Source of the DNA: Bostrychus sinensis
Lineage: Eukaryota; Chordata; Actinopteri; Gobiiformes; Eleotridae
Reading direction: 5' to 3'
DNA length: 64,000 nucleotides
Assembly (NCBI GenBank): GCA_020698575.1
Contig: CM036251.1
Span: forward strand, 7,712,788-7,776,787
The first letter of the stretch is position 1. Each line of letters begins with the position of its first letter. The position numbers and the translations under genes were made by a program. Shown one piece after another: positions 44,101-56,100 of this stretch. The notes beneath the pieces were generated by a model, which was not told the DNA's origin, did no database searches, and saw nothing but the letters and a program-made list of their open reading frames with translations.

Positions 44101-47100
44101 TGCCTTAGTCTAGGTTTAATTCAGTTTTATTCCCTCTTTAATTCTGGTTTAGTCCTAGGTTTGTCCTTTTGGGGTTTAGTCCTGCTTTAGCTGTGGTTTA
44201 GCCCTGGTTTGGTCCCTCTTTAATCTTGGTTTAGTCCCATTTTTTAATTCCAGTTTTGTCCAAAATAATTATTATTTAATGTCTGATATCATAGTTGAAC
44301 TTTTGCTCTTTGTTTATAAAAATCATGAGAAAATTGTATTGAATTGTGACATGACGTGAGTGCATCATTATATCCCTAAGTTCAACTTTTTCAAAGGCAA
44401 ATTAAATAATTATCTTTGTCTCTATTAAATATTTGGCTCCAGGAAGGAGAGTAGAGTGAGAAAACCCATCTGTACTTTGCAGGAGCTGGCACACTGACTT
44501 CTCTCTATATCTAATGAAGGTCATGCCCTGTTCATTAGCCAGAGTTCATATTACAGGCAAAATTGTAGTTATGTTGCAATATATTGGTATTCTCTGTTTG
44601 GAAACTTTTTTTGCAACCTCATTTCACAAACTTGTCGACTGCACAGTGCAACAACCCTGCTGACAGCACTCCATAAATTAAGTTTTATATGAATCATTAT
44701 GGCCCTGCCCCAAAAAACAAGCTACCCACACAACTCCAACTACCCAGGCAGGCTTTCAACAAAGTAAAAAAAGCATCATGTAGTGGGGTGGTTTCACTCA
44801 TTAGTAGTATTAATGCTGTATGTGAAGATGCTCATCCAGGCTAAACCACAACAAAAGATTAAAAAAGTCATCTGGACTTTAAGGACTCCTAACGACCTGA
44901 GACCACTGAGCCTCTTTCTGAAGTCTTCTGAACCAACAGAATTTAGTTTCAGGTCTAAAACTCGTCCTTCCCAGGAGCAGATAAACCAAATCTTACCACT
45001 TCATTTGTAGAACTGAGAAAGCTTCTTGGATGAAATGCCTTCAACTTTGAAAACCAGGAGGAGAAAAGAGGAGCTTTTTGGAAAAAACTTAATTTAATTA
45101 GACAAATGTCAGATCCATAACAGACTGTGGCTTTCCCTTAATCAAGAATGAAATTAGTAATAAGTTGGCCTAATGAAAATTTTAATTGTTCATATTTGCT
45201 GTTCTCTCTTCAGAGTTATCAGCTCATTTGTGGCTTCAGTCCTCTTAACTATGGCCAACTGGTGTTTAGTGCTGCACGATTTGATGAAAATGTGTGATTG
45301 CGATTATTATGGACAATATTGCGATTACGATATTATTTAATGAATGGTGTCATGAGTCTACTTGCTTGAATATCAAGGACAACACAGAATATAGTTTCTG
45401 TATTTCTCAACTCAAAACATACACGACACATACAAAAAGATTACATCATGTTTTTTCCAAATAACTTAATATAAAAAAATAAATAAAAGTTTGAAAATAA
45501 GATATTTCTGCTAATTGCAAACGAATGTCATTATAAACTTTTACGTAAACCTGTAAACAGTTACGTAAACTTGTTAAGTGGCGTAGCACTTGCAAATGTA
45601 TTCGTGATTGTACGTTGTGGTTCTTTCAGGCGGTTTTCAGTTTTATCTTTCACGTTACTTGTTTGGGTTTTTATTTGCATGCACTCGTCATATTTTTCTC
45701 TGTGTTGTCTCAAATGTTGATAGAGATTGGTCGTATTACCTCGGGACGTAGCGACTTTAGCTTTGGAGGTTTTACACGGCACGTATTGTTGTTCAGCGCC
45801 GTCGTACCTGAATCCAAAGTATCGCCATACAACAAAAGTTGCATTTTTTTCCGCCACCAACTCTGCTTTTCTCTCATGTTCCTCCTCAGTGTCCAGGTCT
45901 TCCACTACTGTTTGCTGCAAGCCGGGCAGTCACGTGACCATACCTGCTGTTAGCGGGTGTCTGAGTTGTGTTAATAGTGCGCCTGCGCCATTCACTTTGA
46001 ACCTGTTTGGTTCATGTTTTTCTCACGCTCTGATTGTCAGTTCTCTGAGCGCCAGGCAATAAACAGAGACGTGTTCCCGTGCTCCAAAGAAATACTTGCC
46101 TCCGAGTTTTGTCCTGTGTCTACAACTTATTTGAGCCCCACACAGCTCGCACGTTACACTGCGGCTGCCTACAGCGAGTGGATATGGCGTCACCTTACTC
46201 CACATTGGTTTACATTAAATCGCAAATCGCAGTCTTTTACGCGGTTACGTAATTGCACAGCGTGACATCGCGATTAAATAATCGTGCAGCACTACTGGTG
46301 TTTTCACCTGGTCCTTTGTAAAAAATACACACACAGACTCATAAAATGGTCAGAAAATGCAAGCACCTTGGTCGCACTTTGGAGCCCTGTAATGCTGCTA
46401 GTGGGCAAACGTCTCTACCGACTGAGCTGCTGCTGCTCCAATAAGCAGATGATTCATGAAAAAGTATTTAGTTGTCATCACAGAAGAAATGTTCTCGTCT
46501 TCTGGCGGTTTTATCTTGATCTTTATGTAACCTAAATACATTGTAGTGATTTCTAACATAGATGTATGGATTTTTGTTTGTTCAATCCTATTTTGTAAAC
46601 AGATCCTTAACCACAAGGGATCGCAACTCAGTGTACTCTTTGTGCTGGTCCCAACTTTGGATAAATGGAGCGGGCCGTCTGGCAGTAAACCTAGAAGCCA
46701 AATCAAAATGTGAATCACTGCACACTAGGAGGCGGACGATTTGCTGTGGTGACCCCCAGAAGGGAAAAAAGCACAAAAAGAACACCAAGTATCCAGTGCA
46801 ACAGCCTGAGTTGACAGCAGTCGATAAATTAAGTTTTATTTGAATCATTATCGCCTGTCCAAATATTGCATGTCGTACAACACCCCACTCAAGGTCAGAC
46901 CCTCACCTCTGCTTCTTGTGGCTAAGAGCTTCATTTGCTCATTGGCCACAGCTCATCAACTCCTGCAGTGAACCCAGGCGCCGCTCACTTCTCCTCCTGC
47001 CTTTTTTGTTGGAGGACACACACATACAAAATGTCATTGTTCTTCTAGAAGTCGCTCGGCCAGAGAAGCAATCAGAAACTAAGCTTTCTTGGCAAGCCGC

Positions 47101-50100
47101 GGGGTTTCTGTAAAAAGCCTCTGGAAGCAGCGCCGCATTCATGTTCTCAAAAACGCTCTTGGCTTAGGATCACTGAGCTAAACGCTAACAATTTCCAAGT
47201 GTTAATTCAAGCGACCAGAGTTTTGCCATGCCCCGTAAGTCATACTAATAAGGAAAGTTTTAGACACGGTGCAGGATATAGATATTACTCCATATCCCTG
47301 TTATTTTTTCTGCCTCATTCTCCAACATCTTGTACTGCTATCAGAAACATAATTGACCAGCAGCTATGGTCAAAACATATGCCAGTCCTCTATAGCAAAG
47401 TCAAACTTTTCACTCGGAGTATCACTACGGAAAAGTACCGGCTTTAACTGACTAAAATGGGACTAAACAAGGACTAACCCAGGTCTAAACCCAACTTTAA
47501 AATGGTGACTTAATCTATAGTATGACTAAGAGGACTCTAAACTGAGCCTAAACCAGAACAAAATCTTCACTAAACCAGTAATGAACAGACAAGGACTTGT
47601 GGTCAAAACGGCCTGCACACAGAACTGAATCCAGAACTAATTTGGGCCAAAACAGGACTAAACTGAGCTTAATCTGGGCCTAAACCAGGACTAAACTAGG
47701 ACTAAAATGGCCCTGAACTAGAACTAAGCCCTAAACAAATACACAGGACTAAATTCAGGTCAAAACTTGTCCTAAAGCTGGAATAAATCAGGGTCCAAAC
47801 TGGGCTTAAACTGGCACTAAGACCTAAACCAGGACTAAACTGGGCCTTAATCTGGGCCTAAACCAGGACTAAGCCTTAAAAAACTACACTAAAATGGGAC
47901 AAAATCATGATTTAACCCAGGACTAAATCCTGTCCAAAATTTTGCCTAAATCCAGAATAAATTAGGGTCTAAACTAGGCCTAATCTGGACTAAACTGGAC
48001 TAAACTGGGCCTAAAGCACTAAATTGAGCTTAATCTGAGCCTAAACCATGACTAAACTGGGCTTAAACTAGAACTAAGCTAGGCCTAAACCAGGACAAAA
48101 CTGAGCTTAATCTGGGCCTTAACCAGGAGTAAACTGGGCTTTAATTTTGACTAAACTGAGCTTAATCTGGACTTTAACCAGGAGTAAACTGGACCTAAAT
48201 CATGATGACTGGGCCTAAACTAGGACTCAGTTGGGCCTAAACCATGTCTAAACTGAGTTTAATCTGGGCTTTAACCAGGACTAAACTGGGCCTTAATCGG
48301 GACTAAACTGCGCCTTAATCGTGACTAAACTGGGCACTAATCAGGCCTAAACTGGGCCTTAATTGGGACTAAACTGGGCCTTAATTGGGACTAAACTGGG
48401 CCTTAATTGGGACTAAACTGGGCACTAATCGGGACTAAACTGGGCCTTAATCGGGACTAAACTGGGCCTTAATCGGGACTAAACTGGGCCTTAATCGGGA
48501 CTAAACTGGGCCTTAATCGGGACTAAACTGGGCCTTAATCGGGACTAAACTGGGCCTTAATCGGGACTAAACTGGGCCTTAATCGGGACTAAACTGCGCC
48601 TTAATTGGGACAGAATTGGGCCTGAATCTGGACTAAACTGAGATTAAGCTGGGCCGAAACTAGGACTAAACTGGGCCGAAACTAGGACTAAACTGGGCCG
48701 AAACTAGGACTAAACTGGGCCGAAACTAGGACTAAACTGGGCCGAAACTAGGACTAAACTGGGCCGAAACTAGGACTAAACTGAGCTTAATCTGGGCCTT
48801 AATAAGGACTAAACTGGGCCTTAATCTGGACCTTAACCAGTCTGTAATGATCTATTATTTAATGGTTTTCATCTTCAGACACACCAGGACCACTGGACAG
48901 AGCCTGTGTGCCACCGGTGGGACTGCTCTATAACAAAATGTCTCTTGCCTTTTCACAGATAAAAACTTCTGGGTCCAGGGCTACACGCTCATTTCCAAAG
49001 ACGTAGAGGATTGCGTCCCTATATTCCTGAGACACTTTGCCAACAATGTGTATGTGTGCGGGAAGACCATCAACCTCCTCAAGATCTGCTGCCCACAGGT
49101 TTGTACACCAGCGGCAGAATTATGTAACTATTTGCAATTCAATGACTGTTACACAATAGATTTTTTATGTATAAATGTAAAGAAAATCATCTCGCCAGCC
49201 TCTGACAATCAGATATACACTCCCTTATGCTACTTTTGTTGTTTTCTAGAGTTAAAGCAACTTTTGGTCTAGAAGTTTTATCGCAACATACTTTTTACTT
49301 TTGAGCTAATATTAACTAGCTACTCACGTCTATCCTTTACTTTTGTATTGGTTTTCAAAGCATTATGCTGTGAAAAAGTGACAAGATTTGGAAATGTGTG
49401 TTATTTTAAAAAGATGCCATTTATATATTTTACTATTTTTTATAGTTTTTTGTTTGGGAATTTGCTTATTATTTCTTTTTTGTTTTATTTCTCTGATTAT
49501 ATCAATTCTAAAGCCACAACAAAAGGTTAAAACAAAGTCATCTTCACTTGGCTTTTAACGGTGAAGAAATTTCATCCAAAAGGCTTTGTCAATTCTGAAA
49601 ATGAACCAGTGAGAGAGCTGGGTCATATGCTTCAATGAAAGAGGAGTTTTTTGACCTAAAACTAAATTCTATTGGTTTAGAATAGAATTTTGAAATATAA
49701 TTCAGTGTCGGGTGAAAAAAAATCCTCTTTCCTTGGAGCGTAAAACTCTGCTCTCTTACCAGTTCAATTTCAGAACTGGCAAATCCTCTTGGATGAAATT
49801 GGAACATCTTCATTTTAAAAACCACGTCACGATGACTTCTTTTTAAACCTTTTTGTTGTGATTCTTTTTGCCTGGATGACTGAGAGTCTCCTGAGGCATT
49901 CACACTAAAAGATAAATCAGACGTTAAATCCTCTTACTCCAGAAATTACTTAAGTAGTTTTCTCACCAAATACGTTTTCACTTTTGAGAATTTACATTTT
50001 ACTTCTACTTGAGTATTATTATTATTATTAAGTATCAATACTAACTCACACTTATAAGCATGAATTTTATTAGTTAAGGATTAGCTACCAGTTAATTGAT

Positions 50101-53100
50101 TATTTACAAAACATTATTACAACATTTATAAACACTATTGTGTTATAAACATTGTTATTAATTCTATAGTAATACGCTCATGTGAATCAGTGCAACATTA
50201 TCAACATCAGAGGGATCTACAAACTCTTTATTAAATTATTGTTAATTACTCGGGCTGGGTACCATTTAGGGCTGCGCAATATATCGCAAAATTATCGTTA
50301 TCGCAATATCAGCAAATGCAATATCTGTATCGCAAGAATCTAAATATATCACAATAACGCTGTGGTCTTCCATCTGACAGAGATTTACACTGAAGAATCA
50401 TTTTCCACCAGAGCCTTAAAAGAACATGTGTTGTGACTAAATGAAAATGTTTAAAAAGTCCAGTTTTAGTGGTAATTTAATTAATTTAGTCACAGCTTAG
50501 CCTTGTTTTATTCCTGGTTTAGTCTGTGTTAAGTTTTGATTTTGTCGCTGTTTTGACTTGTAAATACAGGAACTTACATTTTTGTGAAATGTAGTGAATT
50601 TAACTTACTATGTTCGAAAAGTAGGCTCTATTTTCAAATATCGCAATAATATTGTTATCGCATGTTTTCTCCAGATTGTGCAGCCCTAGTACCGTTCAGA
50701 TTTTTTAAATACCAGTACTTAAACAGTACATGTTTTTTGATACTGGTACCTGAGCGATTTTTTTATTTATTTATTCATATTCTACAATCATAAAACACAA
50801 TTATAATATTGAATAAAACTGTTATAGTTAGCTGTAAGTTAAAACCAGTAGTTTGTATGATTTGTTCTCTGTTACTTAATTCATTCATACATGCAAAAAA
50901 ACATTAAAGGTCCCACTAGGTATTGAAACTTGGTATAGAATATTTTTCATCAATACCAGTAATATTGTAACTTTTCTTTTGATACCACAATAATTAATAC
51001 TTTATTACTGCTTAATAGTCGTGGGTTATCCTAAAGTGTTTACTTGAGTATAATTTGTGACAACCTTGCCCACCTCTGCCTATGGCCCATGTTTGGATCC
51101 CCACCCACCAATTAGGAATCACTATCATGTTATGTCATTGTTTCTGTATGTTCTGTCACTCAAAGTACTGTATACTGTATATATTTTACCGTATATGGAG
51201 CTGTCTATAAAAACCTGTAATGTAAGGAGCTAAGGAAACCATCAAAAGGACTTTGAGGTTACATATTTTCAAAGTTACATACTCTTTGTCCCTAACAAGC
51301 TGCCAAAGAAGCAGACAAAGTCAAATAATTAATATGCACCATATAGTGAGAAGTCTCTGTTATCAGTGTTATTATTACTGTAATGAGGTTTGGATATCAT
51401 TACAGTAGAAATAGTGCTAGTCTTCCTGCTGTTTTATCTTGATGTTAATTTGCCTCAGACGTCTATGTGACCAAACCCATAGCCCCCATGCATCGAGCTA
51501 ATTACCAATCAGTATCTATATTGTTTTTCCCGTGGATAATTTCCTGTATAGGCTCTGCAAGTTTGAGTAAACAACTGCTGCACTCGTGGAGATTGTTGTT
51601 CTGCTGCAAATGACAATGTAAAAAGATTGTGTTTTTGTTTTGTTCCACAGCACTATATTTGCTGGTCGGAGCTGCCCGTCCCTCGCATCGCTGTCACTTT
51701 CTCCCTGCAGGAGGTGGAGGAAATTGAGAAGGACTGCGCAGTGTACCGTGGACGCATGGAGAGGATCGCAAAACACAGTGCCATCAGCAGGGAGGAGCAA
51801 GTAATGAAACTCACACAAAGGTGTACAGCTCTGGGAAAAGAAAAATAAGAGACCACTGCAATTGATTCTTCACTCAGCTCCTCCCTGAGTCTGACAACCA
51901 TCTCAGGCCAATGTCTGTTAAATCAGGACCAAACCAGGTCTGAATGAGGACCAAACCAGGTCTGAATGAGGACTAAACCAGGTCTGAATGAGGACTAAAC
52001 CAGGTCTGAATGAGGACTAAACCAGGTCTGAATGAGGACCAAACCAGGTCTGAATGAGGACTAAACCAGGTCTGAATGAGGACTAAACCAGGTCTGAATG
52101 AGGACTAAACCAGGTCTGAATGAGGACTAAACCAGGTCTGAATGAGGACCAAACCAGGTCTGAATGAGGACTAAACCAGGTCTGAATGAGGACCAAACCA
52201 GGTCTGAATGAGGACTAAACCAGGTCTGAATGAGGACCAAACCAGGTCTGAATGAGGACTAAACCAGGTCTGAATGAGGACTAAACCAGGTCTGAATGAG
52301 GACTAAACCAGGTCTGAATGAGGACTAAACCAGGTCTGAATGAGGACTAAACTAGGTCTGAATGAGGACTAAACCAGGTCTGAATGAGGACTAAACCAGG
52401 ACTAAACCAGGTCTAAACCTGGACTAAACCAGGTCTAAACCTGGACTAAACCAGGTCTAAACCCGGGCTAAACCAGGTCTAAACCCGGGCTAAACCATGG
52501 CTAAACCCGGGCTAAACCAGGTCTAAACCCGGGCTAAACCAGGTCTAAACCCGGACTAAACCAGGTCTAAACCCGGACTAAACCAGGTCTACACTTTGAA
52601 TAAACCGGGACTAAACCAGGTCTGAATGAGGACTAAACCAGGTCTGAATGAGGACTAAACCAGGTCTGAATGAGGACTAAACCAGGACTAAACCAGGTCT
52701 AAACCTGGACTAAACCAGGTCTAAACCTGGACTAAACCAGGTCTAAACCTGGACTAAACCAGGTCTAAACCCAGGCTAAACCAGGTCTAAACCCGGGCTA
52801 AACCATGTCTAAACCCGGGCTAAACCAGGTCTAAACCCGGGCTAAACCAGGTCTAAACCCGGACTAAACCAGGTCTAAACCCGGACTAAACCAGGTCTAC
52901 ACTTTGAATAAACCGGGACTAAACCAGGTCTGAATGAGGACTAAACCAGGTCTGAATGAAGACCAAACCAGGTCTGAATGAGGACCAAACCAGGTCTGAA
53001 TGAGGACCAAACCAGGTCTGAATGAGGGCCAAACCAGGTCTGAATGAGGCCCAAACCAGGTCTGAATGAGGACTAAACCAGGTCTGAATGAGGACCAAAC

Positions 53101-56100
53101 CAGGTCTGAATGAGGACCAAATCAGGTCTGAATGAGGACCAAACCAGGTCTGAATGAGGGCCAAACCAGGTCTGAATGAGGCCCAAACCAGGTCTGAATG
53201 AGGACTAAACCAGGTCTGAATGAGGACCAAACCAGGTCTGAATGAGGACCAAATCAGGTCTGAATGAGGACCAAACCAGGTCTGAATGAGGACCAAACCA
53301 GGTCTGAATGAGGCCCAAACCAGGTCTGAATGAAGACCAAACCAGGTCTGAATGAGGACCAAACCAGGTCTGAATGAGGACCAAACCAGGTCTGAATGAG
53401 GCCCAAACCAGGTCTGAATGAGGACTAAACCAGGTCTGAATGAGGACCAAACCAGGTCTGAATGAGGACCAAACCAGGTCTGAATGAGGACCAAACCAGG
53501 TCTGAATGAGGACCAAACCAGGTCTGAATGAGGACCAAACCAGGTCTGAATGAGGACCAAACCAGGTCTGAATGAGGACCAAACCAGGTCTGAATGAGGA
53601 CCAAACCAGGACTAAACCATGTTTAAACCCGGACTAAACCAGGTCTAAACCAGGTCTAAACCAGGTCTAAACCCGGACTAAACCAGGACTAAACCAGGTC
53701 TGAATGAGGACTAAACCAGGTCTGAATGAGGACCAAACCAGGTCTGAATGAGGACCAAACCAGGTCTGAATGAGGACCAAACCAGGTCTGAATGAGGACC
53801 AAACCAGGTCTGAATGAGGACCAAACCAGGTCTGAATGAGGACCAAACCAGGTCTGAATGAGGACCAAACCAGGTCTGAATGAGGGCCAAACCAGGTCTG
53901 AATGAGGACCAAACCAGGTCTGAATGAGGACCAAACCAGGTCTGAATGAGGACCAAACCAGGACTAAACCATGTTTAAACCCGGACTAAACCAGGTCTAA
54001 ACCCGGGCTAAACCAGGTCTAAACCCGGGCTAAACCAGGTCTAAACCCGGACTAAACTAGGTCTAAACCCGGACTAAACCAGGTCTACACTTTGAATAAA
54101 CCAGGACTAAACCAGGTCTAAACTTTGACTAAACCAGGTCTAAACTTTGACTAAACTAGGTCCCAATTCTGACTAAACTAGGTCCCATTTCTGACTAAAC
54201 TAGATCTAAACTTGGACTAAACCAGGTCTAAACTTGGACCAACCTTGGTCCATACTCAGACTAAAGTAGATCTAAACTAGGACTAAACCACATCTAAACT
54301 CGGATTAAACCAGGACTAAACTAGGTCTAAACTCTGCCTAAACTAGGCCTAAACTCTGACTTAACCAGGTCTAAACTTGGACTAAAGCAGGACTGAACCA
54401 GGTCTAAACTAGTACTAAACTATGTCTAAATTCGGCCCAAACTAGATCTAAACTCAGACTAAACCAGGTCTAAATCCAGACTAAATTAGGTCTAAACTAG
54501 GAATAAACCAGGTCTTAACCAGGGATAAACTAGGGCTAAACTTGGTCTAAGCTAGAACTAAACCAGGTCTTAACCAGTTCTAAACTAAGAATAAACCAGA
54601 TCTAACTCGGACTAAGCCAGGTTTAAATTAGGACTAAACCAGAACTTACCGTATTTTCCGCATTATAAGGCGCACCTAAAAGCCTTTAATTTTCTCAAAA
54701 ACCGACAGTGCACCTTATAATCCGATGCGCCTTATATATGGATCAATGTTGGTTAATTATGGCTACCATATTCAGGGGGGCGTCGCCGAAGTGACAGGTT
54801 TTAAAAGCAAAGCTGGCGCTACATTCTGCTCAACCAGACATCCCAAATCATACGTGAGTCCTAAAACTTAAGCAGTTGTCCTTTTGTTGTCCTAGTTGTC
54901 CCGAAAATGATATAAGCGCGGAGTCTGAAGCAGTTGTTGTCTGATAAAACATAAGAAGTACCGTCGCTAATTGTGTTAGCTCCTGTATGTAATGGCGAAT
55001 CTCCGCCGGTGATGCGCAGATGCTCAATCTGTCTTTAAAATTATTTCAGTGATTGAATAGAGGAGAATCTAAGCTTTAAAATGAGGTATAACATGTCCAT
55101 ATTCAGCAAATGTTAGCCATGATTACCTGTGTTCAAACCACTCTGTTGTAAAAATAACTTAGCATCGCAGAGCGGGGATAGACGGCAAAAAGACGACACG
55201 GTATGGGATGAATGAGATACAGCAGTGTGACTGTATAAACTATAAAGTTACCCCTATATAAGTACTCATATCGGTATGTACTCAAATGGAAATACTCGTA
55301 CTCGTACCGGTTTGAAAAAAGTGGTATCTGTGCATTCCTAGTTTTCAACGAGGGAGTTGTAAGAACGCTGGTTTGTATTCTATTAATAAAGTTTGACTGA
55401 CTGACTTATCTGACTCTTTTATTGACATTCCCTTTAGCGCAGCGCCATCTAGTGGATGCGCCTTATAATGCGGTGCGCCCAATATATGAAAACAGTTTTA
55501 AAATAGGCCATTAATTGAAGGTGCGCCTTATAATCCGATGCGCCTTATAGTGCGGAAAATACGGTAAACAAAACTAATTCAGGACTAAACCAGGTCTTAA
55601 CTGAGTCTAAACGAGGACTAAACCAGTCATTAATAAGGTCTAAATAGGACTAAACAGGAACTAAACCAGATCTAAACTAAGACTTAACCAGTTCTTAATG
55701 AGGTATAAACTAGGACTAAACCAGATCTTAACCAGGTCTGAACTAGGACTAAACCAGTAAACACGTTCACCCACTGCACTCTGCTTTTTGAGCTCACAGT
55801 CCATCAGGCAAAGCTGAGAGAGTGGCTTAAAGCTACCCAACAGCATTGTAAAAAACTGGTGGAGAGCAAGATGCAGGAGGGTTATTCTACTAAATACTGC
55901 TTTCTGAAGATATTTTAGTCAAAACACAAACACTGCGTCATTTCTCTTATTTTGATATGTTGGCAAAGTGTCCAGTTCGCCATATTTCACCTGTCAAAGA
56001 TAAAAACCTGAGAAACTGATCTCACTGTAGTGGTCATTTTAATACTTTTTCATGCAATAATAAGATATATTTTACAAAGCATTCGGTTTTAGTTTGGATT

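Noticed and set aside
51800..51848. tubgcp6 ending at the TAA at 51848 (frame open past exon 10)
   Set aside because: The family sequence continues in the exon at 58168, and CAA|gtaatg is a good donor; the read-through is intron sequence.
52919..53956. Overlapping open frames with a 22-residue repeat on the - strand (Phe-Gly-Pro-His-Ser-Asp type)
   Set aside because: A 22-bp unit is not a multiple of three, so all frames are open and encode the same repeat. They lie antisense in a tubgcp6 intron, with no signal or splice support.
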